DNA from: Deltaproteobacteria bacterium
Lineage (GTDB): Bacteria > Desulfobacterota > Desulfovibrionia > Desulfovibrionales > Desulfovibrionaceae
Length of the DNA stretch: 64,000 nt
Direction: 5' to 3'
Assembly (NCBI GenBank): GCA_031285295.1
Contig: JAITWK010000028.1
Location: forward strand, 62,001-126,000
The notes beneath the pieces are model-generated. The model was not told the DNA's origin and made no database searches. It saw only the letters and a list, made by a program, of their open reading frames with translations. This document shows, in pieces, positions 8,254 through 15,874 of the stretch. The translations under genes and the position numbers were made by a program. Each line of letters starts with the position of its first letter. The stretch's first letter is position 1.

Positions 8254-9639
8254 ATGTCCGACATTCGCTCAACATATACCGACAGCCTGAATTTCTTCGC
8301 CGGGCATAAACCCGTTGACCTGCTCAAAAGCTACGGATCGCCGCTCTATGTTTACAACGAAGGCATGCTGCGCCGCCGCGCCGCCGAGCTGCGCGATCTG
8401 GTCAAACTGCCCAATTTTCGGGCCTGCTATTCGGCCAAAGCCAATGCCAACCCGCACCTTTTGCGCATTATCCGCTCCGAGGGTCTGCTGGTAGACTCCA
8501 TGAGTCCCGGCGAACTGGCCATGAACCGTCTGGCCGGTTTCAGCCGTGATCAAATCATCTACGTCTGCAACAACGTACACGGCGACGAACTGGCCCAGGC
8601 TGCCATCTCCAGCCGAGTGGTCAGCGTGGATTCCCTGTCGCAACTGGCCCTGTTTGGCCGCACCCTGCAAGAGCGGGGTATCGGACAGGAATACCGGCGG
8701 GTGATGCTGCGCCTTAACCCCGGCATCGGGGCCGGACACCATCAAAAAGTGGTTACCGCCGGCAAGGAGACCAAATTCGGAATAAACCCGGAAGACTTCG
8801 GCCAGGCCAGGGAAATTTGCAGGCAATACGGCTTGGCGCTTGTGGGCGTAAACCAGCATGTCGGTTCGCTGTTCATGCAGGCGGACGCCTTTTTGCAAGC
8901 CGCCGAATGGTTGCTGCAAACTGTTGAAACTCTGCAAGCCTCCAACTTTTTTGACGGGCTGGAAATTATCGATTTCGGCGGCGGCTTCGGCATCCCCTAT
9001 CACAAATACGAAGGGCAAACCCGCCTAGACCTGGACGAACTGGGCACGAAACTGACCGCGCGGCTTAAGGAATGGATCAGCAAAACCGGCTATCAGGGCC
9101 TCTTCCTCATCGAGCCGGGCCGTTATCTGGCCGCCGAATGCGGATTGCTGCTGGGCTCGGTTACCGCAATCAAAAACAACGGTCCCACGCGCTTCGCCTG
9201 TACAGATGTAGGCTTCAACATCCTGCCCCGCCCCATGCTCTATGACGCCTTTCATGATGTGGAAATTTACCGGGGCGCCCTGAATCCGGAGCATGCAGAA
9301 AGCAGCGAAAATAATGATTGTTCCCAAAGACCGGAACTGCCGCAAACTCTTACCGGCAATATCTGCGAAAGCGGCGACCTGTTGGCCAGCGGACGCCTGC
9401 TGCCCGAAATAAGAGAACACGACCTGCTGGGCTTTCTGGACGCCGGAGCTTATTGCTACGCCATGTCCTTCCCCTATAATCAGCGGGTGCGCCCGGCGGA
9501 AATTCTGATCGGCCTGAATAATCAGGGCGAAGCTGGCAAGTGTGACACGCCGCAAGGACAGGTAAAATTAATCCGTCGGCGCGAAAATCTGGAGGATTTG
9601 CTGGCGCAGATCCCCCCTCTGGATGACGCGCGGGAGTAA
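8254..9639 (+). CDS. lysA: Diaminopimelate decarboxylase
   Basis: PLP enzyme converting meso-diaminopimelate to L-lysine, the last step of lysine synthesis. Seen: the PLP lysine in CYSAKANANP, the HVGS and GGGFGIPY motifs, EPGRYL, and the C-terminal catalytic CESGD (in GNICESGDLLA). I placed the start at ATG 8254 (AAGGAAAAT upstream) because the upstream in-frame extension lacks conserved sequence. The protein is 461 aa against about 415 usual. About 25 extra residues, Glu/Ser/Asn-rich, lie between the barrel and the CESGD motif. No other lysine genes adjoin. Confidence 0.93.
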   Translation: MSDIRSTYTDSLNFFAGHKPVDLLKSYGSPLYVYNEGMLRRRAAELRDLVKLPNFRACYSAKANANPHLLRIIRSEGLLVDSMSPGELAMNRLAGFSRDQIIYVCNNVHGDELAQAAISSRVVSVDSLSQLALFGRTLQERGIGQEYRRVMLRLNPGIGAGHHQKVVTAGKETKFGINPEDFGQAREICRQYGLALVGVNQHVGSLFMQADAFLQAAEWLLQTVETLQASNFFDGLEIIDFGGGFGIPYHKYEGQTRLDLDELGTKLTARLKEWISKTGYQGLFLIEPGRYLAAECGLLLGSVTAIKNNGPTRFACTDVGFNILPRPMLYDAFHDVEIYRGALNPEHAESSENNDCSQRPELPQTLTGNICESGDLLASGRLLPEIREHDLLGFLDAGAYCYAMSFPYNQRVRPAEILIGLNNQGEAGKCDTPQGQVKLIRRRENLEDLLAQIPPLDDARE

Positions 9640-9795
9640 GTTGCTTAATTTTTAATGCGCTGAAAGCCAAATTGAGAAAAATTGGACTCTGCGCATGCGA
9701 TAAAGCTTGCTTTTGTTCCGGCTTTTAGTAGAGAATTTCAGAATACAACCTGTTATTTCAACCTTAACGAATTTTATTTCAAGGCTACTAAACAG

Positions 9796-10074
9796 ATGAC
9801 CAGTCAGCAAAATCTCGTCACTGTGCGCGGTTACATCATTTCCCTTCCCAAGCAGGCAGGCCGGGACGATGCCAAAGTAGCGGTGCAGGATGAAAGCGGT
9901 GTGGAATACCTGGTGCTGCCACGCGGCATGGGTTTGGATCTGGCCGATAACGTCAATGCAAAAGTAGAAGTTGCCGGTATTGTGCAGGACAAGGATGATC
10001 AACGCTTCATCCTTGTGCGCCAGTATCAGTTGATGGATGAATACGACGACCAGTGGTACGACGATAAAGACTAA
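9796..10074 (+). CDS. Small conserved-looking protein of unknown function
   Basis: About 92 aa, beginning MTSQQNLVTVRGYIIS, with alternating hydrophobic strands (VTVRGYIISLP, VAVQDESGVEYLVLP, AKVEVAGIVQ, RFILVRQYQL) that suggest a small beta-barrel or OB-like fold, and an acidic tail (YDDQWYDDKD). I do not recognise a family. The longer upstream reading (from 9682) is compositionally unlike protein, so ATG 9796 is preferred, though only a weak AAGG precedes it. It lies downstream of lysA and converges on the DHH gene. Confidence 0.65.
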   Translation: MTSQQNLVTVRGYIISLPKQAGRDDAKVAVQDESGVEYLVLPRGMGLDLADNVNAKVEVAGIVQDKDDQRFILVRQYQLMDEYDDQWYDDKD

Positions 10075-10098
10075 CCCATCACGAGCGTCTTTTTGTCT

Positions 10099-11100
10099 CT
10101 AATTCTGGGATTCAACGGCTTTCTTTTTCGGCATAGGCGCGATCAGACGCTTGTAAACAAACAATTCCAGTTCCTGCCCTTCGGCGCGGCTGATCTCAAA
10201 TTCGGCCCGGGCCATGGTTTTGTGTCCGCCGCCGGAACCAAGTTCACCAAATTTTAAACTGGCCAGTCGGCCCATGTCATTGCTCAGTCCATCGCCCCGA
10301 AAAATCAGCACTACCTTTGATTCACAATAGCCGCTCACCATCAGCCAGCGGACTTCATAGACGCGGGTAAAAAAGTCGGCAATGAGCACCAGAATATCCG
10401 GGCTGTCCACCTTGCCCACATACACAAAATAACCGTTGCCCGCCTTGTGCATGCTGGTGGTGGCCTTGGCAAAGAAGGGCAGCCAGTCCAGATGGAATTC
10501 GCTGCGCGTGATGCGGTTCAGCAAAGTTTGGTCCGCAAACTTTGAAAGATACTGGTAGGCGCGCATATCCACATCGCCCACATGGCGCTGAAAGTTCATG
10601 GTGTCGGTTTTTATGCCGAACTGCATGGCTGTTGCCAGAAAGCGCCCCGGCCTTATGCCGATGTTGTAGAGGTATTCGGTAAAAATGGTGCTGGTGGCAC
10701 CGTATTCCGGCAGAATTTCCATAAAGGTATCCGGCGCGGTCTCGGTAACCGGCGGATGGTGATCGATAATCAGCGAAAAAGGTATGTCGGCAAACTGCGG
10801 ACTGTGCGAGGGCTGTGAATCCACCATGGCGAAGTGGGTGTAGCCGCGCTGCAACAAATCCGCCGTGTAGTTGACCATGTGCAGCCGGGTGTAGCGAATC
10901 ATGGCCAGGTTATCCGGGCGGCTGATTTCATTAATTTTGGCGATATCGGCCAGAACGGCCCGCGTACTCATAATCCGGCGCAGGGCCATGGCCGAAGCCA
11001 TGGCGTCCGGATCGGCATTAATGACTATGAGCCATTTTTGTTCGCGTTTCAGCCTTTCAAGTTGCTGCAAGACCTTGGGCGTTTTGCGAAAATAGCTCAT
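10099..11100 (-). CDS. DHH family phosphoesterase (NrnA-like)
   Basis: Predicted DHH/DHHA1 phosphoesterase of the kind that degrades nanoRNA or pAp. Motif I reads NADPDAMAS (the usual leading His is not there), motif II VDSQPSH, motif III IIDHHPP, and the DHHA1 domain ends with the GGGHKTMARAEF loop. 333 aa is typical. ATG has GAGGAA 4 nt upstream. A 49-aa gene lies 40 nt upstream on the same strand and is probably co-transcribed. The variant motif I leaves the exact substrate open. Confidence 0.83.
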   Translation of the reverse strand: MSYFRKTPKVLQQLERLKREQKWLIVINADPDAMASAMALRRIMSTRAVLADIAKINEISRPDNLAMIRYTRLHMVNYTADLLQRGYTHFAMVDSQPSHSPQFADIPFSLIIDHHPPVTETAPDTFMEILPEYGATSTIFTEYLYNIGIRPGRFLATAMQFGIKTDTMNFQRHVGDVDMRAYQYLSKFADQTLLNRITRSEFHLDWLPFFAKATTSMHKAGNGYFVYVGKVDSPDILVLIADFFTRVYEVRWLMVSGYCESKVVLIFRGDGLSNDMGRLASLKFGELGSGGGHKTMARAEFEISRAEGQELELFVYKRLIAPMPKKKAVESQN

Positions 11101-11140
11101 TTATTCCTCACTGGTGACCCATGATCCTCGTCTGAGGTAT

Positions 11141-11290
11141 TTAATTACCCAGCCAGGACCTGTATATCCGCTCGTACAAGCCGGAAACCCTGCTTGCCAC
11201 GCGCCGGGGCAAACCAAAGTCGCGCAACCGGCAATAAACATGCAGCGGGTTGAGGTTGTGTTGCAAAAGCATTCTGAGTCTAACAGCCAT
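11141..11290 (-). CDS. Small basic protein (49 aa), unknown function
   Basis: Reading the minus strand from ATG 11290 gives a 49-residue protein beginning MAVRLRMLLQHNLNPLHVYC and ending YRSWLGN. It is rich in Arg and aromatic residues, with a dense LNPLHVYCRLRDFGLPRR core that looks like selected protein rather than noise. The stop is 40 nt ahead of the DHH gene. An internal ATG (residue 7) is an alternative start. No function is assigned. The basic, amphipathic character could suit an RNA- or membrane-binding peptide. Confidence 0.55.
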   Translation of the reverse strand: MAVRLRMLLQHNLNPLHVYCRLRDFGLPRRVASRVSGLYERIYRSWLGN

Positions 11291-12032
11291 AATATTGCTC
11301 CGCGCAATCACACGCGTTTTTTGCTTTCAATTATTCTGCCGAAGCTGTCGGCAAGTTTTTTATCCTATATGCTAAATATTATCTATGCACAAGCCGTGCC
11401 TGACGCGGCATCACGTCAAAATGACGACATTACAAAAAGGCGTACTCTCTGCCTGGGGGGAGGCAAGGAATACGCTTTCAAATCCCCTTTGGAGGGGACA
11501 GGGGAGGCCCAAAGCCTCCCCCAAAAATCATAGTTAATTGCAATAAAACCACGCTGCTTTTAATAGCACATTATCAAATTGAGCAGATGCAACTTTAAAA
11601 GTTGATCTGCTCAAGTCGCCTTGCCCCCTTCCAGTTGAGGAAGGGAAGCCCGCCCGCGCAGTTCCATGGAGCGCGCCATACACGGGCGGGTCTTGCCCTG
11701 GCTTTCAACGTCGCGGCGAAGAAGCTTTCGGGCTTCTCACTCTTCCGTGCATCTTTACTGCGCCAAACGCGCCACCGTGGCGCGACCCCGAGCCCACCAA
11801 AAGAGGGGGGCGCATAATGTCCGAAGGTGTCAACCCAATCGAACTTCGAGACGTTCTTAATGTGAATGATTAGCTGGGCGTTAGAAATTTTTATTGTAAA
11901 AATCGGAAAAATATAAGCGCTCGGCAAAATTTTAATTGGTTGTGCCTGGTTAGTGGTTAGAGATTATCCCAAAAACAGCGGAAATTTATTTACAGCACAG
12001 GCCGGGCCAGAAAAGAACCCTACCTCGCTTAA
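11291..12032. other. Palindrome-rich non-coding gap
   Basis: No credible gene. Contents in order: a 22-nt relic of the 3' end of the covarying repeat (11400-11421), a hairpin with GCGTA/TACGC ends, GGGGAGGC/GCCTCCCC near 11500-11520, a near-perfect 32-nt palindrome (11581-11612), then a GC-rich block to about 11820 with further inverted repeats inside AT-rich surroundings. The minus-strand reading over 11595-11927 has odd composition and no recognisable domain. Confidence 0.5.
11581..11612. repeat. Near-perfect 32-nt palindrome
   Basis: GAGCAGAT-g-CAACTTT / AAAGTTG-ATCTGCTC: 15 paired bases per arm with one bulged G and a one-base centre. It marks the left edge of the GC-rich block and could be a repeat boundary or a binding site. 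Confidence 0.6.
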
Positions 12033-12851
12033 CTATTTGGAGACGGAAAAGGCTTGTCTGAAATCGCCGGGAGTATGGCAGGTGTATTTTTTGAATTCAT
12101 GGATCAGGTGCGATTGATCAAACATCTGGCTGTCAAAAACCACATCCGCAGGCACAACTTGCTGTGGTTCGGTCAGCAGACGCACGATGTGCTGAAAACG
12201 CATGATGTTGGCATAATACTTCATCGAAAAGCCATGCCTCTGCTTGAAGCTGCCGCGGCAGTGGCGTTCGGTGTAGCCGGTACGTTCGGCCAGCCGTTCA
12301 AGCCTGAGAGCGCCTCTGGCGCGGCACATGGATAGCTCCAGATGCTCCACCAGGCCCGGTTTGTAGTCACGATCCACCATATGCCGACCCGCATAATCAA
12401 TCATCAGGCGTATGCGATCTTTAAAAGTTGAAGCTTCTTGCATTTGATCGATAATGGACAAATCCGAAAACTGCTGGTCAAAATCAACGTCGCTGTGTAC
12501 CAGCTTGCTGGGAGGCACTTTCAGGCGTTTCATGCTGGTAATGCTGTAGGGCCTGAAACCGAAGTAAGTGCAATTGGCCCTCAGGGTATATGGAGTCTGG
12601 TATTCCAGCGGACCGAAAAAGTGTGCGCTGTTTTTCGCGCCAAAGCAAAAAATTATGTCAAAACAACAATCCGGAACAAGCTGTATGACCTTGTCTGCCG
12701 GTCCGGTTTCGATTTGAAAAAACAGGCCTATGCCCTTTGCGGACAAGGGATTCCAAACTTCCCGCGCCTCGGTGTAACTGAAAGACTGAAAAGTCATTCC
12801 CGGCTGTTTTGGAGTGGGAGCCTGGCTGGAAAAATAGTTTTCTTTTTCCAT
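12033..12851 (-). CDS. AraC family transcriptional regulator
   Basis: 272-aa DNA-binding regulator. The C-terminal AraC/XylS double helix-turn-helix is at about residues 165-268: the first helix pair is LRLERLAERTGYTERHC, followed by FKQRHGFSMKYYANIMRFQ and the second pair ending in FDQSHLIHEFKKYTCHTPG. The N-terminal ~150 residues are an effector domain of the type common in MarA-like/DUF6597 regulators. AGGG precedes the ATG. It is separated from the aminotransferase gene by two terminators, so any regulatory link to that module is conjecture. Confidence 0.88.
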   Translation of the reverse strand: MEKENYFSSQAPTPKQPGMTFQSFSYTEAREVWNPLSAKGIGLFFQIETGPADKVIQLVPDCCFDIIFCFGAKNSAHFFGPLEYQTPYTLRANCTYFGFRPYSITSMKRLKVPPSKLVHSDVDFDQQFSDLSIIDQMQEASTFKDRIRLMIDYAGRHMVDRDYKPGLVEHLELSMCRARGALRLERLAERTGYTERHCRGSFKQRHGFSMKYYANIMRFQHIVRLLTEPQQVVPADVVFDSQMFDQSHLIHEFKKYTCHTPGDFRQAFSVSK

Positions 12852-12876
12852 CGCTCAACCCTTAGTAAAAGCTTAT

Positions 12877-12922
12877 TTCGAAAACCTCCCCTCCAGACCA
12901 GACGGGCGGGGAGGTTTTCGAA
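12877..12922 (-). terminator. Strong terminator hairpin downstream of the aminotransferase gene
   Basis: Perfect 15-bp stem (12877-12891 with 12908-12922), AT-rich at the base and C/G-rich at the top, giving TTTT runs in both directions. Confidence 0.75.
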
Positions 12923-12937
12923 TTTTGGCGGGGTTGC

Positions 12938-12973
12938 GACCAGTGTCGCCAAAGTTACCCGGCGACACTGGTC
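12938..12973 (-). terminator. First terminator hairpin after the aminotransferase gene
   Basis: Perfect 13-bp stem GACCAGTGTCGCC / GGCGACACTGGTC with a 10-nt loop, 15 nt past the stop. It is followed 16 nt later by a second hairpin, making a double terminator. Confidence 0.7.
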
Positions 12974-12987
12974 TGTTTGCTTATTTG

Positions 12988-14337
12988 TTACTTGTTGGCC
13001 AAGTCGTACACATGCTTCACGGAAGCGTCAAAAGCCTTGAGGGCGTATTCCACATCTTCCATGGGGGCGGTCAGCGGCGGCAGCCAGCGGAACACCTTGG
13101 GGTTGTTGAATGAATGCATGATCTGAATACGGAATTCAGTGGAGAAGTAGCGTTCGCATTCCATGGCCCAGTTGGGGCCGTACTTGTCTTCCAGGCCAGC
13201 CTTGGTGGGGTTGAATTCCACACCAATGAGGCAACCGCGTCCGCGAATTTCCTTGATGATGCCGGGATACTTCTTCTGCGCGGCGAGCATGGCTTCCTTA
13301 ATGATCTTGCCTTTCTTCTCGGCTTCGCCGCAAAGGTCGTTTTCCAGCATGAACTGGAGAGCGCCGATACCGGCGGCGCAGGCGTAAGCGCTGCCCTGAT
13401 AGGTAGCCGTGTGGTGGAAAGCGGTTTCCGGGGTGCCGTAGGCCGCGTCAAACACTTCCGGCTTGGCGATGTAACCGGCAAGAGGCATAATGCCGCCGGA
13501 AATGCCCTTGGCGAAGGTGATGATGTCAGGAACGATGCCGTACCATTCGCTGGCCCAGAATTTACCGGTGCGGCAAAGACCGGTCTGAATTTCGTCGCAC
13601 ACGAGATAGGTTTCGTACTTGTCGCAAAGCTCGCGGGCTTTCTGCATGAATTCGTCGGAAGCCACGAACACGCCGCCCTCACCCTGAATCGGCTCAACAA
13701 AGAAGCCCTGGTAAATGCCCTTGGAAAGTTCTTTTTCCAGAGCGGCGACATCGTTGAAGGGGATGTGGAAGGTTTCGTCCAGCAGCAGACGGCCCTGATA
13801 AGCCTGCCAGGTATCCTTGCCGCCAGCGGAAACCGCACCGGTGGTCTTGCCGTGGAAGGCGCCGATGGTGGCGAGAATTTTGGTCTTGTGCGGCTTGTTG
13901 CGGTTGGCGATCTTACAGAGCTTCAGAGCGCCTTCAATGGCTTCGGCACCGCCGCCTGCGGTCTGGGCCTTGGTCAGCTTCTGGCCGGGAGTGGTCAGCG
14001 CGAGGTCGCGATACAGAGCGCTGGCGATGTTGTGATAGGAAACCGCGCCCATGGAATAGCACTTGGCGTCCCACACCTTGGCAATCTGTTCCCACACAAA
14101 GGGGTTGTTGTTGCCCACGGTCATGACGCCCACAGCGCCCATCATATCAACGTGTTTGTTGCCTTCATGATCGATCAGGGTAGCGTTTTCCGCCCTTACA
14201 AAGTACTTGGCGCCCGACAGTTCCAGCTTAAGCTTGTTGGAGTAAACAGACTGAAGCCTTTTAACTGTTTCGAAGTCAAACTTAACGGCGTCGTCAACGG
14301 TACAGAATTCTTTGTAAATGTCTTTAACCTTCTTCAT
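12988..14337 (-). CDS. Class III PLP-dependent aminotransferase
   Basis: 449-aa omega-type aminotransferase (putrescine/ornithine/GABA/taurine class), fold type I. Seen: the cofactor-phosphate region AGGGAEAIEGALK, GAFHGKTTGAVS, VEPIQGEGGV, the PLP Asp in VCDEIQTGLCRTGK, and the PLP lysine in TFAKGISGG. The start is ATG 14337 with AAGGAG 9 nt upstream, rather than the longer reading. It is the outermost gene of a module with a TetR regulator and a CoA-acylating aldehyde dehydrogenase, implying amine to aldehyde to acyl-CoA. Whether the amine is putrescine, taurine or another is not decided by sequence. Confidence 0.85.
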   Translation of the reverse strand: MKKVKDIYKEFCTVDDAVKFDFETVKRLQSVYSNKLKLELSGAKYFVRAENATLIDHEGNKHVDMMGAVGVMTVGNNNPFVWEQIAKVWDAKCYSMGAVSYHNIASALYRDLALTTPGQKLTKAQTAGGGAEAIEGALKLCKIANRNKPHKTKILATIGAFHGKTTGAVSAGGKDTWQAYQGRLLLDETFHIPFNDVAALEKELSKGIYQGFFVEPIQGEGGVFVASDEFMQKARELCDKYETYLVCDEIQTGLCRTGKFWASEWYGIVPDIITFAKGISGGIMPLAGYIAKPEVFDAAYGTPETAFHHTATYQGSAYACAAGIGALQFMLENDLCGEAEKKGKIIKEAMLAAQKKYPGIIKEIRGRGCLIGVEFNPTKAGLEDKYGPNWAMECERYFSTEFRIQIMHSFNNPKVFRWLPPLTAPMEDVEYALKAFDASVKHVYDLANK

Positions 14338-14689
14338 GAGACCGTACTCCTTAACGTAAGTCATTGTGATGGGCTCTAAAATATTTTCACCGCGCGGCTT
14401 GCGGACAAGCCTTGCGGAATGAAATTTATTTTCGGCGTGGCAGTAATTTCAAAATGACTGCCGGGATGACTTTTATATTGGTACTGGTTTGAAGGTTGTC
14501 TTTACTGGTGGGCGAGCAAGGCTGCAAATTAAGCTGTGAAGTTACTGATATAGTTAAAATTATGACCTCTTATCGGGCAATCTATCGCCAAAAGGTGTCG
14601 ATACGTATATATTAAACTACAGCATTCATTTCAGCTGTCAAGAAAAAGTGCCCTTGTGAAAAAAATCTCTTATAAATTATTTTACGCGG
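14338..14689. other. Intergenic region upstream of the aminotransferase
   Basis: About 350 bases between the tetR stop and the aminotransferase ATG. It is AT-rich and long enough for its own promoter. None of the GARYRYGTTC palindromes found on the far side of tetR occurs here, which argues the aminotransferase is either controlled differently or by readthrough. Confidence 0.5.
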
Positions 14690-15340
14690 CTATCCTTCCG
14701 CCTTTACAACAGTCCCGGAAGGCGCGACTACAAAGCAATCCAGATACCAACCAAGCTCCGCGTCCACCAAGTCCACAAGATTTATAACGCAATCCCGCAG
14801 GGTCCAGTCAAAAATTACCCCCATGAGAAAACGCAAAATCTTCTTGGCGATCAATTCCGGAGCAAGGTCTTTGCGCACTTCGCCCTTATATTGCCCCTTC
14901 ATGATGGAATTGACCACATAGTAGTAAATGTCGCGTCGCTCCAGCATCAGGCTTTTACTTTCCGATTTCTGCAAAGCCAGAAAAACGGGCGGAAAATCGT
15001 AAGTCTCGTGAAAACGCTGCACCACACCGGCTTTTGTCTTCACATAAGCCAGCACTTCCTCTTTGAAGGGCAACAACAAGGATTCCGGTATCCGCCGCAG
15101 GGCATCGTCGATTTGCGTGTATATTTCCAGCAGAATTTCCTGTTTATAGCCGTAATGATTGTAAAACGTACCCACGGCAATACCAGCGCAGGCGCAAATT
15201 TTTCGAATAGAGACATTCTCGTAACCGAACTCGGCAAACAGCTTAAGGGCAACCTGACGGATATGCTCCTTGGTACTCACGCCGGATAGTTCCGGCACTT
15301 CTTTTTTTACGGCTCTCGCTGCTTTCATTTTTACCCGCAT
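14690..15340 (-). CDS. TetR family transcriptional regulator
   Basis: 216-aa one-domain-plus-ligand repressor. The N-terminal helix-turn-helix (about residues 25-70: IRQVALKLFAEFGYENVSIRKIC, then AGIAVGTFYNHYGYKQEIL) is a clear TetR DNA-binding domain. The C-terminal half is the variable ligand domain, with no informative residues. It is transcribed away from the aldehyde dehydrogenase gene. The shared 534-bp control region contains six copies of a 10-bp palindrome, its probable operators. A second ATG at codon 5 is an alternative start. Confidence 0.9.
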   Translation of the reverse strand: MRVKMKAARAVKKEVPELSGVSTKEHIRQVALKLFAEFGYENVSIRKICACAGIAVGTFYNHYGYKQEILLEIYTQIDDALRRIPESLLLPFKEEVLAYVKTKAGVVQRFHETYDFPPVFLALQKSESKSLMLERRDIYYYVVNSIMKGQYKGEVRKDLAPELIAKKILRFLMGVIFDWTLRDCVINLVDLVDAELGWYLDCFVVAPSGTVVKAEG

Positions 15341-15383
15341 TATATGAATTACGATTTTACAATTATTTCCTTAAACCTAACCG

Positions 15384-15515
15384 GAATATGTTCACCATGC
15401 AATGTAATTTTTAGTATTTTATTCCAATCCTTGACCATCAAACACGAACATGTTCATTTTTTCACAAAATAATTCTTTAAATACTTAGTAAGTACGTCAA
15501 CAATTGAATGCGTTC
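15384..15515. promoter_or_regulatory. Operator triad 1 (GARYRYGTTC palindromes)
   Basis: Three 10-bp sites, GAATATGTTC (15384-15393), GAACATGTTC (15446-15455, perfect palindrome) and GAATGCGTTC (15506-15515), with start-to-start spacing 62 and 60 bp. Likely TetR-family operators on the tetR-proximal side. Confidence 0.6.
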
Positions 15516-15642
15516 GCACATTTTGCATGTTTATTTTTTATTTATATAATACTTCGAAATAACTTAAATAATTTTGAAAAACCTAAATAAAAATTTCCGA
15601 ATTATTTTTTTAGCTTGCATATTTTATATTTAAATAGATAAT

Positions 15643-15774
15643 GAACGTGTTCGCAAAATAAAAATTTTTATATTTTTATTAATTTATCCATTAAATTCAA
15701 TGCGGAATGCGTTCATTAATTTATTTTTACCAATACAATTCAAATTATTTTTATATTATTATCCGAGCGCGTTC
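15643..15774. promoter_or_regulatory. Operator triad 2 (GARYRYGTTC palindromes)
   Basis: Three sites, GAACGTGTTC (15643-15652), GAATGCGTTC (15705-15714) and GAGCGCGTTC (15765-15774), again spaced 62 and 60 bp, on the aldehyde-dehydrogenase side. The spacing repeats triad 1 exactly, while the bases between the sites do not look duplicated. Confidence 0.6.
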
Positions 15775-15874
15775 GCAAAAAATAACTTTAGTAATTTTTC
15801 GGGCACAACCGCGCAAGCGGGGCCTGTAAACCAACTTATATAGCCCACCCCCACTAAAAATAGCGAGGTTTGTT

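Noticed and set aside
11595-11927. 110-aa minus-strand ORF
   Set aside because: Lies in the palindrome-rich GC block, with Arg/Trp/Lys-heavy composition and no recognisable domain; more likely translated repeat DNA.
13114-14379. 421-aa plus-strand ORF opposite the aminotransferase
   Set aside because: Shadow of a gene with intact PLP motifs; no domain of its own.
15384-15774. CRISPR-like regularly spaced repeats
   Set aside because: Repeats are only 10 bp and palindromic, with A/T-rich non-unique spacing DNA; operator sites fit better.
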